Shown here one piece after another: positions 46,498 to 55,272 of a DNA stretch of 64,000 nt (position 1 is its first letter; each line of letters opens with the position of its first letter). Source of the stretch: Richelia sinica FACHB-800 (lineage in GTDB: Bacteria > Cyanobacteriota > Cyanobacteriia > Cyanobacteriales > Nostocaceae); NCBI RefSeq assembly GCF_014698825.1, contig NZ_JACJTT010000009.1, positions 62,001 to 126,000 on the forward strand, written 5' to 3'. The position numbers and the translations under genes were made by a program. Below the pieces are notes generated by a model. The model saw only the letters and a program-made list of their open reading frames with translations, did no database searches and was not told the DNA's origin.

Positions 46498-47613
46498 TTA
46501 ACACAATTTATGCAATAACATGCAACCTGTTTGACTTTTAATAATAATTTCTCGATCGCGATCAAAAAGCACAGAACCAGCAACTGTGATACCTTGACCC
46601 TGGTCGCTATGGCTGTGGATATATTCTGCTACCCGCAGGTCAATGGTTTCAGCAATGGCCCTATATATTTGCATGACCCAATTACTGTGATTTTGACTAT
46701 CAAGCGATCGCAAATGTTGTAGTGCTGCTTCAGCGGTGGGTGAATTAAATACTTGATGGATATCAGCAGCGGGTAAGCCCACCATAGCACAATGAGCCGT
46801 GAGAATTTCCCGCCGACCGTCAGCTAAATGATGATGGGTGTGAAAAATTCCCCCGGCCAGTTTCATTAATTTGCCGTGGTAACCAAACAATAAAATTTCT
46901 TTGACACCTAAGACATTGGCTGCTACCAACATGGGCCCTAACCAATTAGCTGTTTTCACTAATTGTTCAGGGTTAATTCCTAGTTTGCGCGCTAAATCTA
47001 GGCCATTTTCCCCAATACAGAAAACTAATGTTGAAAAGCGACTGGCTTTAGCTGCTAAATCAGCCCGGAAAGCCTCTAATTGATCAGGTGTACTCAACGG
47101 TTGAGAAATACCTGTAGTTCCTAATAAAGAAAGTCCTTCTACTACACCAAAGGCAGAGTTAGAAGTTCTCACAGCGAGCGATCGCCCGGCTGGTAAGATA
47201 ATCGTGACCGCTATTTTTTCCCCTGGTGCTAGTAGTCGGCGTAAATTTTCTCGTAATAAGGTTTGAGCATAGCCATAAATTGCTGGTGCATCACTAGCAT
47301 TCTGAATTTTGCCAATTCCTTCTCCCCCTTTAATCATGACAACTTCCCCATCATCTGTCCGCCACTCCACCAAGGCCCAAACTGGTGTATTTTTGGTCAA
47401 ATCCAGATTATCACCAGGGTCGCTGCGGCTAATTCCTAAGGCTTGAGTTGCCGACAATCCTGCTACCTGCTCAATCGGTATTTCTGCTATTTCTACAGGT
47501 GTAATTAAATCAACTGTCACCATTGCCAGTGACTGTTGATGACGCAGCCAATGTAAAGCTGCTATCGCAGCCCCACAAGCAAACACAGGGAGAGTATATC
47601 CAAAACGGGACAT
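46498..47613 (-). CDS. cbiD: Cobalt-precorrin-5B C(1)-methyltransferase
   Basis: CbiD methylates C-1 of cobalt-precorrin-5B in anaerobic-type cobalamin synthesis. From ATG 47613 it has 371 residues and starts SRFGYTLPVFACGAAIAALH, as in other cyanobacterial CbiD proteins. Family motifs: SRSDPGDNLDLTKNTPVWA, IKGGEGIGKIQNASDAPAI, GVVEGLSLLGTTGI and FGYHGKLMKLAGGIFHTHHH. A TTG four codons upstream is an unlikely start. It lies 219 bases after guaA's start on the same strand; other cobalamin genes are not in this window. Confidence 0.94.
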   Translation of the reverse strand: MSRFGYTLPVFACGAAIAALHWLRHQQSLAMVTVDLITPVEIAEIPIEQVAGLSATQALGISRSDPGDNLDLTKNTPVWALVEWRTDDGEVVMIKGGEGIGKIQNASDAPAIYGYAQTLLRENLRRLLAPGEKIAVTIILPAGRSLAVRTSNSAFGVVEGLSLLGTTGISQPLSTPDQLEAFRADLAAKASRFSTLVFCIGENGLDLARKLGINPEQLVKTANWLGPMLVAANVLGVKEILLFGYHGKLMKLAGGIFHTHHHLADGRREILTAHCAMVGLPAADIHQVFNSPTAEAALQHLRSLDSQNHSNWVMQIYRAIAETIDLRVAEYIHSHSDQGQGITVAGSVLFDRDREIIIKSQTGCMLLHKLC

Positions 47614-47713
47614 GGGCAAAATCAAATGTTTGGTGATTAAATCTGTCCGTTGGTCACTGTTGATTCATTGGTAAAGGACAGGCAAATTTTTCGCCTCTCA
47701 CCTCTGGCCAATT

Positions 47714-48073
47714 CTAAACCCCAACCTCTGCCAGTAAATTTTGCATAGCTTCCCAAGAGATAGCGGTTTGAATATAACGAGGTGATTCAGGGTTGTAAGG
47801 GCTAGCGATACGGTCAATGGCGATAATTTTCGCCTCATCTGGGAGGACGGGTATATCTGGATCAAAAGCTGTAGCACGCATTAATGAGCTAGAAAACCCT
47901 TTAAAAACGGCGATTTTGTCCTGATCTTCCTCTAGTTCTATGGTGACGATCAAAACCTCTTGGGGTCGCTTGATTGTGTACTGTTCTAGCCTTTTAGCAA
48001 TGGAATTATTCATCAATAACAAACTGTCAAACATTACTTCATGGTCAAGATTGAAGATGGAATCCACCTTCAT
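47714..48073 (-). CDS. DUF7734-type conserved protein
   Basis: A 119-residue soluble protein conserved among cyanobacteria and plant plastids; family placement is from memory. Segments: RLEQYTIKRPQEVLIVTIEL, QDKIAVFKGFSSSLMRATAF, DPDIPVLPDEAKIIAIDRIA. No signal, membrane helix or known catalytic motif. It is ten bases after the DUF3177 gene on the same strand, so the two are likely co-transcribed. Function unknown. Confidence 0.75.
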   Translation of the reverse strand: MKVDSIFNLDHEVMFDSLLLMNNSIAKRLEQYTIKRPQEVLIVTIELEEDQDKIAVFKGFSSSLMRATAFDPDIPVLPDEAKIIAIDRIASPYNPESPRYIQTAISWEAMQNLLAEVGV

Positions 48074-48082
48074 GTTTAGCGG

Positions 48083-48673
48083 TTATTGAGTCGCTGAACG
48101 TCCTTGTTTACCGAGTTTAAACAAGATAAAATAGCTGAGATAAAGCACATAAATGACTAAAGCAATTATTCCCAAGAAACCCAGGAAAGCAGGTTTGCTA
48201 TTATGATGGAAATAATCTTTAAACAGTAATGGTGCTTCTAACCACACGCTACAGTAGTTGGTTTTCAAAGTTGTGGAAGAGAAAGCACAACTCAAAAAAG
48301 GCGCAAATGCGATCGCACCGAGAATGGAATAAACTGTTGTTGCCCATCGCCACGATCTGAACAGCAATTTCAATAGACCCTTGGGTTGATACTCAATTTC
48401 ATCATTCAGATCCACCCAAAACCACAGAGATATGGGAATGAGAATGCGTGCTATCCAATCGGTAATAAAACTGACAGCAAATCCACCCATCATCAAATAA
48501 ATTGTGATGATCCACAAACTAGCAACTCGCCAGTAAATCATTAACAAACGTTGTATTCCTTCTGCTTTTTGCACAAAAGCCCAAATCAGCAGAATTAAGG
48601 GAATAATCACGATAAATAATACCGCCAGCCGATAATCTATCCAGACGTAAGGGCGGAACCATACTTGTGTCAT
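48083..48673 (-). CDS. DUF3177 family membrane protein
   Basis: A 196-residue protein with about five membrane helices, mostly aromatic-rich: WIDYRLAVLFIVIIPLILLI, VASLWIITIYLMMGGFAVSF, ARILIPISLWFWVDLNDEI, then a pair near the C-terminus (LGIIALVIYVLYLSYFILF). The family is restricted to cyanobacteria and relatives, with no known function. The motif FWVDLNDEI is a short acidic loop after helix three. It is probably in one transcript with the DUF7734 gene (ten bases apart). Confidence 0.8.
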   Translation of the reverse strand: MTQVWFRPYVWIDYRLAVLFIVIIPLILLIWAFVQKAEGIQRLLMIYWRVASLWIITIYLMMGGFAVSFITDWIARILIPISLWFWVDLNDEIEYQPKGLLKLLFRSWRWATTVYSILGAIAFAPFLSCAFSSTTLKTNYCSVWLEAPLLFKDYFHHNSKPAFLGFLGIIALVIYVLYLSYFILFKLGKQGRSATQ

Positions 48674-48890
48674 AACTAGTTGTTAATCAATCAATACAAA
48701 ATTTAACTGTTGTTTTCCAATTTATTGCTAATGTTCCAGAATTGTTAAGAATTGAGCAAATCTGTCTGGGGACAGGAATGAGGGCAAAATAGGTGACAAT
48801 TCAGGAAAAATCCAGCTTACAGACCAAAATCTCCTTAAAGCATCGTCCAGACACATCAAAATTTCTTTATTAGGATATCGATACTTTAGT

Positions 48891-49103
48891 TTATGTATAT
48901 GCAGGCAGTTTGATTTTGCTAGGTAAGTTTTGATTCTTGTCTAACTCTTGCCACATAAACATTAGCCAACGATTATAGAGCGAAAAACGGGGAATAATTT
49001 CCCCGTCTAGCTGAAAATGTTTATTCAAATCATAAACTGCTGTGTTTTGCCAGTTGAGTTTATGGCTGTTGAGTTCTGGAAGGAAAAATGGTCTAGGCTA
49101 CAT
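48891..49103 (-). pseudogene. Small reading frame after cp12 with an amber stop as its second codon
   Basis: Two bases after the cp12 stop the minus strand reads ATG (49103-49101), TAG (49100-49098), then 68 open codons to the TAA at 48891. The open part looks like true protein: PRPFFLPELNSHKLNWQN, VYDLNKHFQLDGEIIPRF, NRWLMFMWQELDKNQ. No other ATG, GTG or TTG lies near its start, except TTG within DLNKH and the internal ATG before FMWQE. The gene is either inactivated by a nonsense mutation, misread by a sequencing error, or started in an unusual way. I do not recognise the family. The remainder of the spacer (48674-48890) holds nothing. Confidence 0.5.
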
Positions 49104-49105
49104 TT

Positions 49106-49351
49106 CTAGTCGTCGTAAACACGGCACTCAGCAGCTTCTGGATTATCATCACAATATTGTTCTAGGGAATTTTTGGGTTTATTTTGACGTTGATGGGAAG
49201 CTTCTGCTTGTAGTTCTTCCACTGCATCCCAAGCAGCAGCACACTCAGCTGAGTTGCTACCACTGATATCGCAGACTGTACGAGCGTTTTCTACTTCTTC
49301 TCTGATTTTATCGTCAATTGGGGTCTCGGTTTTTTCTTGGATGTTGGTCAT
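49106..49351 (-). CDS. cp12: Calvin cycle regulator CP12
   Basis: CP12 is a small, largely disordered, redox-controlled protein that links GAPDH and phosphoribulokinase into an inactive complex in darkness. Length 81 residues. Both cysteine pairs are present: ARTVCDISGSNSAECAAAW (N-terminal pair) and EQYCDDNPEAAECRVYDD (C-terminal pair); AAWDAVEELQAE is the conserved core and the C-terminal YDD inserts into GAPDH. Standard chloroplast-type form without a CBS fusion. The upstream region has a candidate operator (49449-49464). Confidence 0.97.
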   Translation of the reverse strand: MTNIQEKTETPIDDKIREEVENARTVCDISGSNSAECAAAWDAVEELQAEASHQRQNKPKNSLEQYCDDNPEAAECRVYDD

Positions 49352-49448
49352 CTTTTTAGTCTCGTTATTTTTTTGCTGATAGGGGTTGAGAAAAATTCAA
49401 AAATGGCAGTTTTTACTTTATCATCTACCATTTTACCCATTTCATAGG

Positions 49449-49501
49449 TGAGTGTATATACTCATTCATCAATCCCTAACCTTTGCAGGGATTATTTTCA
49501 T
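49449..49501. promoter_or_regulatory. Dyad and hairpin upstream of cp12
   Basis: TGAGT-GTATAT-ACTCA (49449-49464) is a dyad about 100 bases before the cp12 start. Next to it AATCCCT (49471-49477) pairs with AGGGATT (49487-49493), followed on the plus strand by ATTTTCATC. The dyad is a candidate operator; the hairpin could end an unrecognised plus-strand transcript. The rest of 49502-49712 shows no gene. Confidence 0.3.
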
Positions 49502-49712
49502 CTTCAATGTGGTGAGATTTGGGTTTTTCGATACTGTAGCGTCAATACTATGGGGGATTAATCATACAATATATGTAAATTTGTACAGCAGGGAGCGACA
49601 CCCCCAATCATGGGGATGTTGAAAGGTCTAGTGTGAAGTCTAGTCAGATGTAATACTTCCCTGACGCAAATAGATGAACAAATAGCCCGAATATAGAAAC
49701 AGTCCAGAACTC

Positions 49713-50930
49713 ATGGCAGATCAAATGCAGTGGGCAAATGCCCTATCTACCCGTCCCTCCTTGGAAGCAGCTGTTACAGAGGTGGTACAAAAAGCTGTTT
49801 CAGCTTTACCGGCACCTGCGGATTTAGGACTGGTTTTCATTTCATCTGCTTTTATGAGTGAGTATTCTCGACTCTTACCTTTATTGGCAGAGAAATTGTC
49901 TGTCCCAGTGTTGATTGGTTGTAGTGCTGGGGGTGTGATTGGTGAAAAGGAAGGACAAACTCAGGAAATAGAAGCGGAACCAGCAATTAGCCTTACCTTA
50001 GCTCATCTGCCAGGGGTAGAAGTGAAACCTTTTCATGTGCTAGCAGATGAATTACCAGATTTAGACAGTTCCCCCAATGCTTGGATTGATTTGCTTGGTG
50101 TTTCTCCGTCTGAGAAACCCCAATTTATTGTTTTGTCTAGTCCTACTGGTGCGGGAATTAATGACCTATTACAGGGGTTGGATTTTGCTTATCCAGGTTC
50201 GGTGACGGTAGGTGGTCTAGCTAGTAGCGGGTTTATGAATGGTCGTGTGGCTTTGTTTTGTGGCGATCGCTTGCATCGAGAAGGTACAGTGGGAGTAGCA
50301 TTGGCTGGCAATATTGTGTTGGATACGATTGTGGCCCAAGGATGCCGACCCATTGGGGAACCGTTGCGAGTCACCAAAGCGGAACGAAATATTATTTTAG
50401 AGTTAGATGAAAAAGTCCCTTTGAACTTGTTGCGGGACTTGATTAGCAGTTTAAGTGAAGAAGAACGTAAGTTAGCCCAACATTCTCTGTTTGTGGGGTT
50501 GGCAATGGATGAGTTTAAGCTGAACTTACAGCAAGGTGATTTTTTAATTCGTAATATTTTAGGGGTAGATCCAACGGCTGGGGCCATTGCTATTGGCGAT
50601 CGCATTCGTCCTGGACAAAGGTTACAATTTCACCTACGAGATGCCCATGCTTCTGCGGAAGATTTAGAGTTTTTGTTGGAGAAGTACCAAAACCAATACC
50701 CAGATGATGAGCAAGTTTCTGCTTGTGGGGCGTTGATGTTTACCTGTCTAGGACGAGGCCAAGGGCTTTACAACCAAGCAAATTTTGATTCCCAGTTATT
50801 TAACCAATATGTTGAAGATATTCCTGTGGGAGGCTTCTTCTGTGGGGGTGAAATTGGCCCTGTCGGTGGGAGAACATTTTTACATGGTTATACTTCTGTA
50901 TTCGCTATTTGCCGTCAAGCCCATTCCTAA
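49713..50930 (+). CDS. FIST-domain sensory protein
   Basis: A 405-residue protein with FIST N and FIST C domains, which are thought to bind small molecules (often amino acids) and usually feed signal transduction. Segments typical of FIST N: VPVLIGCSAGGVIGEKEG, GSVTVGGLASSGFMNG, GTVGVALAGNIVLDTIVAQG and CRPIGEPLRVTKAERNIILE; FIST C has FLIRNILGVDPTAGAIAIGD, SACGALMFTCLGRG and GEIGPVGGRTFLHGYTSVF. It carries no output domain. Soluble. No partner kinase is adjacent; the flanking genes are cp12 (divergent) and a phosphoesterase (convergent). Confidence 0.92.
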   Translation: MADQMQWANALSTRPSLEAAVTEVVQKAVSALPAPADLGLVFISSAFMSEYSRLLPLLAEKLSVPVLIGCSAGGVIGEKEGQTQEIEAEPAISLTLAHLPGVEVKPFHVLADELPDLDSSPNAWIDLLGVSPSEKPQFIVLSSPTGAGINDLLQGLDFAYPGSVTVGGLASSGFMNGRVALFCGDRLHREGTVGVALAGNIVLDTIVAQGCRPIGEPLRVTKAERNIILELDEKVPLNLLRDLISSLSEEERKLAQHSLFVGLAMDEFKLNLQQGDFLIRNILGVDPTAGAIAIGDRIRPGQRLQFHLRDAHASAEDLEFLLEKYQNQYPDDEQVSACGALMFTCLGRGQGLYNQANFDSQLFNQYVEDIPVGGFFCGGEIGPVGGRTFLHGYTSVFAICRQAHS

Positions 50931-50944
50931 ATAGCTATCACCTT

Positions 50945-52054
50945 TTATCCATGACCGATTAACAAGGTGCTGTGGTTATCTATCAGGGTAGCACTGCTAT
51001 CATGAGCGATCGCCCCATATTGTTGAATATAGCTGCGGACATGGACAGGAAAATCTGGATAATCTAATACTGCATCCCCATCGGCTACTGTAGCCCAAAA
51101 ATCCCGCATCCCAGGGGCTAACTCCTGTGCTTGGGTTAAGGGTAAATTTAGAGGTGGCAAAGTTAATAGCTTGACGAGAAAGGGATAGGAGCGATCGCCC
51201 ATCCATTTTCGTGATAGATGTTGTAAGTTAGGAAAATCCGGCACAGACTCGACCCGATGGGAGACGATTTGTAACCATTCTCGATGAAAATCATCACGAT
51301 AATATTCCAGCACCCGATAAGGATGGGGATAGCTGACTAGAGAGCCTGTAGTAATATCATATACGCCTTGCGAGCAGGCTACATCTTGGACATGGAGATG
51401 ACCAGTAAACACTAATTTGACTTTGTAGCGTTTGAGAATGGCTAATAATTCCCCAGCATTTTCCAGCATATACCGATGAGCCATAGGATGACGCGATTGA
51501 TTCGGTAAATGTTCGACCACATTGTGATGAACCATGACCAAAACTAACTCATCCTGAACCTGTTGTAGTTCTGCCTCTAGCCATTGTAATTGTTGCCGAT
51601 CTATCCTTCCTACCTGCTGTTCGTCCTGATCAAATGAGTTAGAATTCAGACCAATGAGCCGCACCCCAGGCAATATTGACTGAGAATAATATATTTGCTC
51701 TGGTTGTTCATAACCAAATTTTTGATAATAATAGGGAAAATCTGCACAACCAATAGATTGTTGATTGGCCTTTAACACTGGCACATCATGATTTCCTGGC
51801 ACCACATAAACAGGAAAGGGTAGCTGAGATAATCTTTTTTGCAACCATTCGTGATTTTGTGGTTCACCATGCTGAGTTAAATCCCCAGGAATTAATAAAA
51901 AATCAAGATTTAGCTGCATTAAATGTTCTAGTACACTTTCCAAAGCGGGAATACTCACCTCGACTAAATGAAATCGACTAGGGTGATCCCATATGGTATG
52001 TGGTAGAGCAATGTGTAAGTCGCTCACTATGCCAAAACGAAATTTTAAAGTCAT
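50945..52054 (-). CDS. Calcineurin-like metallophosphoesterase
   Basis: A 369-residue member of the calcineurin-like phosphoesterase family (Icc/CpdA-like). Metal-site motifs in order: IVSDLHIALPH, IPGDLTQHGEP, VVPGNHDVPVL, VMVHHNVVEH and VFTGHLHVQDV. The C-terminal ~100 residues (WLQIVSHRVESVPDFPNL onwards) are additional. Substrate unknown; cyclic nucleotides, phosphoproteins or lipids are possible. It has no signal peptide and is presumably cytosolic. Confidence 0.92.
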   Translation of the reverse strand: MTLKFRFGIVSDLHIALPHTIWDHPSRFHLVEVSIPALESVLEHLMQLNLDFLLIPGDLTQHGEPQNHEWLQKRLSQLPFPVYVVPGNHDVPVLKANQQSIGCADFPYYYQKFGYEQPEQIYYSQSILPGVRLIGLNSNSFDQDEQQVGRIDRQQLQWLEAELQQVQDELVLVMVHHNVVEHLPNQSRHPMAHRYMLENAGELLAILKRYKVKLVFTGHLHVQDVACSQGVYDITTGSLVSYPHPYRVLEYYRDDFHREWLQIVSHRVESVPDFPNLQHLSRKWMGDRSYPFLVKLLTLPPLNLPLTQAQELAPGMRDFWATVADGDAVLDYPDFPVHVRSYIQQYGAIAHDSSATLIDNHSTLLIGHG

Positions 52055-52184
52055 TGATTTAAGAAGATGTTAATAGCAAGAATACCCTCTTTTTTCAAAG
52101 TATAACTCTTGCCCTGTCTACCTGTAGAGCAACAAATAGACTTAACATTTATATACATAATTCGATATCCAAGGAGAACTAACT

Positions 52185-52826
52185 TTGTCACCTGTTCGCG
52201 TTCGTCAGCATGTTAATCCATTGGCCCGTAAGTTTCAAAACCCAGTTTTATCTCCAGTATGGGAAGAAATCTATGCACAACATCATCAACCTCTACATTT
52301 AGATATTGGTTGTGCTAGGGGGAGATTTGTGCTGCAAATGGCACAAATAGAAAGTAACTGGAATTTTTTAGGTTTAGAGATTCGTGAACCTTTGGTTATG
52401 GAGGCCAATAAGCTACGGGATGAGATGAATTTGAAGAACTTACATTATATTTTTTGCAATGCCAATAACTCTCTCAGATTTCTGTTATCTACCCTTACTC
52501 CTGGAACCTTACAGCGTGTCACTATTCAATTTCCTGATCCCTGGTTTAAAACCCGTCACGCAAAACGCCGTGTGGTACAACCCCAGCTAGTGACTGAATT
52601 AGCTGATTATTTAGCTGTGGGAGGAGTTGTGTTTTTACAATCGGATATAGAATTTGTAGCAGTGGAAATGTGCGATCGCTTTCGTGAACATCCAGCATTT
52701 ACTAAACTAGGTACAGAGGAATGGTTAGTAGAAAATCCCCTCTCCGTACCCACAGAGAGAGAAATCGCCACTCAAAACAAAGGTGAACCTGTGTATCGGG
52801 CTATTTTTACTAAAAAAGGTGCATAG
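52185..52826 (+). CDS. trmB: tRNA (guanine-46-N7-)-methyltransferase
   Basis: TrmB methylates G46 in the variable loop of tRNA, using S-adenosylmethionine. Length 213 residues. SAM site: [17 protein letters not shown]; then [11 protein letters not shown] and the family signature [21 protein letters not shown]-terminal [19 protein letters not shown]. The start is TTG 52185, supported by AGGAG (52172-52176) eight bases upstream and by the usual N-terminal RVRQHVNPL. Confidence 0.96.
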   Translation: MSPVRVRQHVNPLARKFQNPVLSPVWEEIYAQHHQPLHLDIGCARGRFVLQMAQIESNWNFLGLEIREPLVMEANKLRDEMNLKNLHYIFCNANNSLRFLLSTLTPGTLQRVTIQFPDPWFKTRHAKRRVVQPQLVTELADYLAVGGVVFLQSDIEFVAVEMCDRFREHPAFTKLGTEEWLVENPLSVPTEREIATQNKGEPVYRAIFTKKGA

Positions 52827-53246
52827 GAAACTATTAATACTAATTACAGTATCTCTATTTTGATTAGGGGTTGAGCAATAGTTTTACCCCTACTTATCTC
52901 TTATGCCAACCAAATGGAGATGAACTAGAATAATTGACCACAGATAAAGATACAGCAAACAAAGGATGAAATGATTATCTGTAGTATCTGATCAAGTTGG
53001 TCTTATTATTTTGATTGAGTTGTATTGGTATTAAATCTATCACTTATCATGAGAATCGCCAATCAAGTCAATAGATATAACTTGATAGTTCAACCAAGTT
53101 ACTTGTAGAATTTTTATATTTTTCTGCAAAAATTTACTGTTTCTTGATTAAATCTTTGTAAGTCTCTTTTAGGATAGTGAAAGTAAACTAATTATCTCAC
53201 TACAAAAAACCTTTAGTGAATATGTAAATTCTGTGTGTATTAAACA
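52827..53246. other. Spacer after trmB
   Basis: About 420 AT-rich bases. TAGGGGT (52865-52871) / ACCCCTA (52886-52892) is a 7-bp hairpin that may end trmB transcription. ATCAAGT (53062-53068) / ACTTGAT (53080-53086) is a second short hairpin. No gene was recognised. Confidence 0.45.
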
Positions 53247-53375
53247 ATGAAAACAGCAGCAGACGAGAAAAACTGGCTGCAAGGAAGCCGTTATAGTAAT
53301 CGGGGACGGATTTATTTGTTTGCTCCCATGGTTAACTTCAATATCATGGCTGAAGTTGGAGAAACTCCCCCTTAG
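53247..53375 (+). CDS. Possible small protein (42 residues)
   Basis: A frame from ATG 53247 to TAG 53373-53375. Sequence features: NWLQGSRYSNRGRIYLFAP, then VNFNIMAEVGETPP. It reads like ordinary protein but has no Shine-Dalgarno site and no recognised family. It ends one base before the stop of the convergent minus-strand 69-codon frame. Confidence 0.35.
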   Translation: MKTAADEKNWLQGSRYSNRGRIYLFAPMVNFNIMAEVGETPP

Positions 53376-53376
53376 T

Positions 53377-53586
53377 TTAATGTGCTTTGCTTGCTTGGAA
53401 ATTTGAAAGTAATTGTGGAATCACAGCTTGATTGTCATGAGAAGGAATTCTCATCGCTAGGTCATATGATTTACTGGTGTCGTAACCATTACCACTTTGA
53501 TAGTAGACACCAGATGATTGTTGATGAATAAAACTCATGAGTTGGGAAGAGAGACAAATGATATTTGACCAACTCACAGCAAGCAT
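53377..53586 (-). CDS. Possible small protein (69 residues)
   Basis: A frame from ATG 53586 to TAA 53377. Pieces such as SGVYYQSGNGYDTSKSYDL and MRIPSHDNQAVIPQLLSNF look protein-like and moderately polar; the first 20 residues are hydrophobic (LAVSWSNIICLSSQLMSFI). GAG lies six bases upstream, GGAG 14 bases upstream. No family recognised. An internal ATG (MSFIHQQ) is an alternative start. Confidence 0.4.
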   Translation of the reverse strand: MLAVSWSNIICLSSQLMSFIHQQSSGVYYQSGNGYDTSKSYDLAMRIPSHDNQAVIPQLLSNFQASKAH

Positions 53587-53761
53587 GATTTTCTCAAATT
53601 CTCCAAGTCAAGTCATCAAATAATCATTACAGAATTTGCTGTGTTTTGAATGAGAATTCAAAACAGGCATTAATAATCTCAATTTTTAAATAGTTGTTCT
53701 TAGTGGTGAAATGACAAACCACTGATATCGATGCTGTGATAATTTGCAGTTCATGAATGTG

Positions 53762-53847
53762 GTAAAGATGTTGGTAAATATCTTTACAACAACTAATTAA
53801 TTGCATCTGGCTCTAGATATGGGATGAAAGCCCAAATCTAGCTGATG
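53762..53847 (+). promoter_or_regulatory. Two hairpins in the acyltransferase leader
   Basis: GTAAAGAT (53762-53769) pairs perfectly with ATCTTTAC (53780-53787). Then CATCTGGCTCTAGATATGGG (53804-53823) pairs imperfectly with CCCAAATCTAGCTGATG (53831-53847). They lie about 110-200 bases upstream of the acyltransferase start and could act in the leader RNA or as protein sites. Function not known. Confidence 0.35.
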
Positions 53848-53960
53848 TTTGTATAAATCTGCAATTTTTCCATGCAGATATGTAGGGAATTTACAGAAGT
53901 TACACCAATTATCAGAAAACTGATGCTCTAATATCGAAACCGTTATGGGAGATGAAAGAA

Positions 53961-55160
53961 ATGACTCAAGTTATAGAAAAAAATAACCAAAAAAGGCTGC
54001 ATCTTCCTTACTTAGATGGATTACGTGGATTAGCTGCGCTGTATGTTGTACTTGTTCACGTTGAACCTTCCATGGGGGGAGAACTGCCGTTGCATTGGTT
54101 GTTATTAGTCAGAATTATGCAATATGGTGCATTTAGTGTTGTTAGTTTTATTGTGCTTTCTGGGTATGTTTTGATGCTACCAGTGGCACGTTCTGAAAAT
54201 GGACATTTAACAGGCAGTTTCATTAATTATTTGAAAAGGAGAGCACGACGAATTTTACCTCCATATTACATAGCCTTATTGATTTGTATTTTCATAAGTG
54301 CTGTGGTTTTTGTTCTGGAGCAATTTACTAGTTTTCGATGGAATAAACTAGCTGGTGCTGGTGCATTTGATCCTCACTTTTCGTGGATTGATGTTATTTC
54401 TCACTTGCTATTAGTTCATAATTTGCACAGTAGTACATACTTGACTATTAATCCACCTATGTGGACTATTGCCACGGAATGGCAAACTTATTTTATTTTT
54501 CCCTTATTATTACTGCCAATTTGGAGATGTTGGGGATTATTATCAGTTGTCATCATTTCCTTTACTATTGGCTTAATTCCCATATCTTTTACTAATGGCT
54601 TCTTAGCATCAGCTAATCCTTGGTTTTTAGGTATATTTACTTTAGGAATGGCAGCGGCAGATATTGGATTTTCTCAAAAAACTCAGCTAGTAGCGATCAA
54701 AAATTCTCTGCCTTGGGGACGGTTGGCTATTATCTTTACTGGTATGGCTGTGATTACTGAATGGCGAAGATTAGGCTTACATATCTGGATTAATCAAAGT
54801 TTCGCTGGTCTGGCATTTGCTTGTTTAATCATCTATTTAACTAAGTCAATTATGGAAAACAAGCAACCACCCTTAGCATTACAAATATTACAACATCCTT
54901 GGGCGATCGCCCTGGGTACCTTTTCCTATAGTTTATATCTCACCCATGGGCCAGTGTTAGTTTTTGTGCGTTACGGACTGTTTTATCTTCCCCTTTCACC
55001 AGATATGTTTGCAGCCGCATCCTATGTAGTAGGTACGGCAATTTCATTAATTGTTGCTTATTGGTTTTACTTATTCTGTGAACGACCATTTATGTCCAAT
55101 TTTTTGAAACAGCGGAAAATTAAGGATGTCCTAATTTCTGAAACATCGACAAAAAATTAA
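53961..55160 (+). CDS. Acyltransferase family 3 membrane protein (first of two paralogues)
   Basis: A 399-residue OafA/YrhL-type acyltransferase with about ten membrane helices, which acylates cell-surface carbohydrates or lipids. The core motif is LDGLRGLAALYVVLVHVEP (conserved Arg and His), followed by VVSFIVLSGYVLMLPVARS, RRARRILPPYYIALL and, near the end, GTFSYSLYLTHGPVLVFVR. ATG 53961 is preferred because GGGAG (53947-53951) is nine bases upstream; ATG 53952 abuts the ribosome site. The second paralogue starts 112 bases after its stop, so co-transcription is possible. The acyl donor and acceptor are unknown. Confidence 0.93.
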   Translation: MTQVIEKNNQKRLHLPYLDGLRGLAALYVVLVHVEPSMGGELPLHWLLLVRIMQYGAFSVVSFIVLSGYVLMLPVARSENGHLTGSFINYLKRRARRILPPYYIALLICIFISAVVFVLEQFTSFRWNKLAGAGAFDPHFSWIDVISHLLLVHNLHSSTYLTINPPMWTIATEWQTYFIFPLLLLPIWRCWGLLSVVIISFTIGLIPISFTNGFLASANPWFLGIFTLGMAAADIGFSQKTQLVAIKNSLPWGRLAIIFTGMAVITEWRRLGLHIWINQSFAGLAFACLIIYLTKSIMENKQPPLALQILQHPWAIALGTFSYSLYLTHGPVLVFVRYGLFYLPLSPDMFAAASYVVGTAISLIVAYWFYLFCERPFMSNFLKQRKIKDVLISETSTKN

Positions 55161-55272
55161 CCGGAGAAAGTATTGATGTTGTTGTACATAGAGGTTACAG
55201 TACATCACCAAAGTTAGTGATAAGTCTAACCGCGAAATTCATTCCCCACAGGCATCAAAATTTATTAATACA

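Noticed and set aside
49594-49627. Short block with CCCCCAATCATGGGGATG and GAAAG, considered as a CRISPR repeat
   Set aside because: Occurs once only, with no spacer-repeat periodicity and no cas genes in the window.
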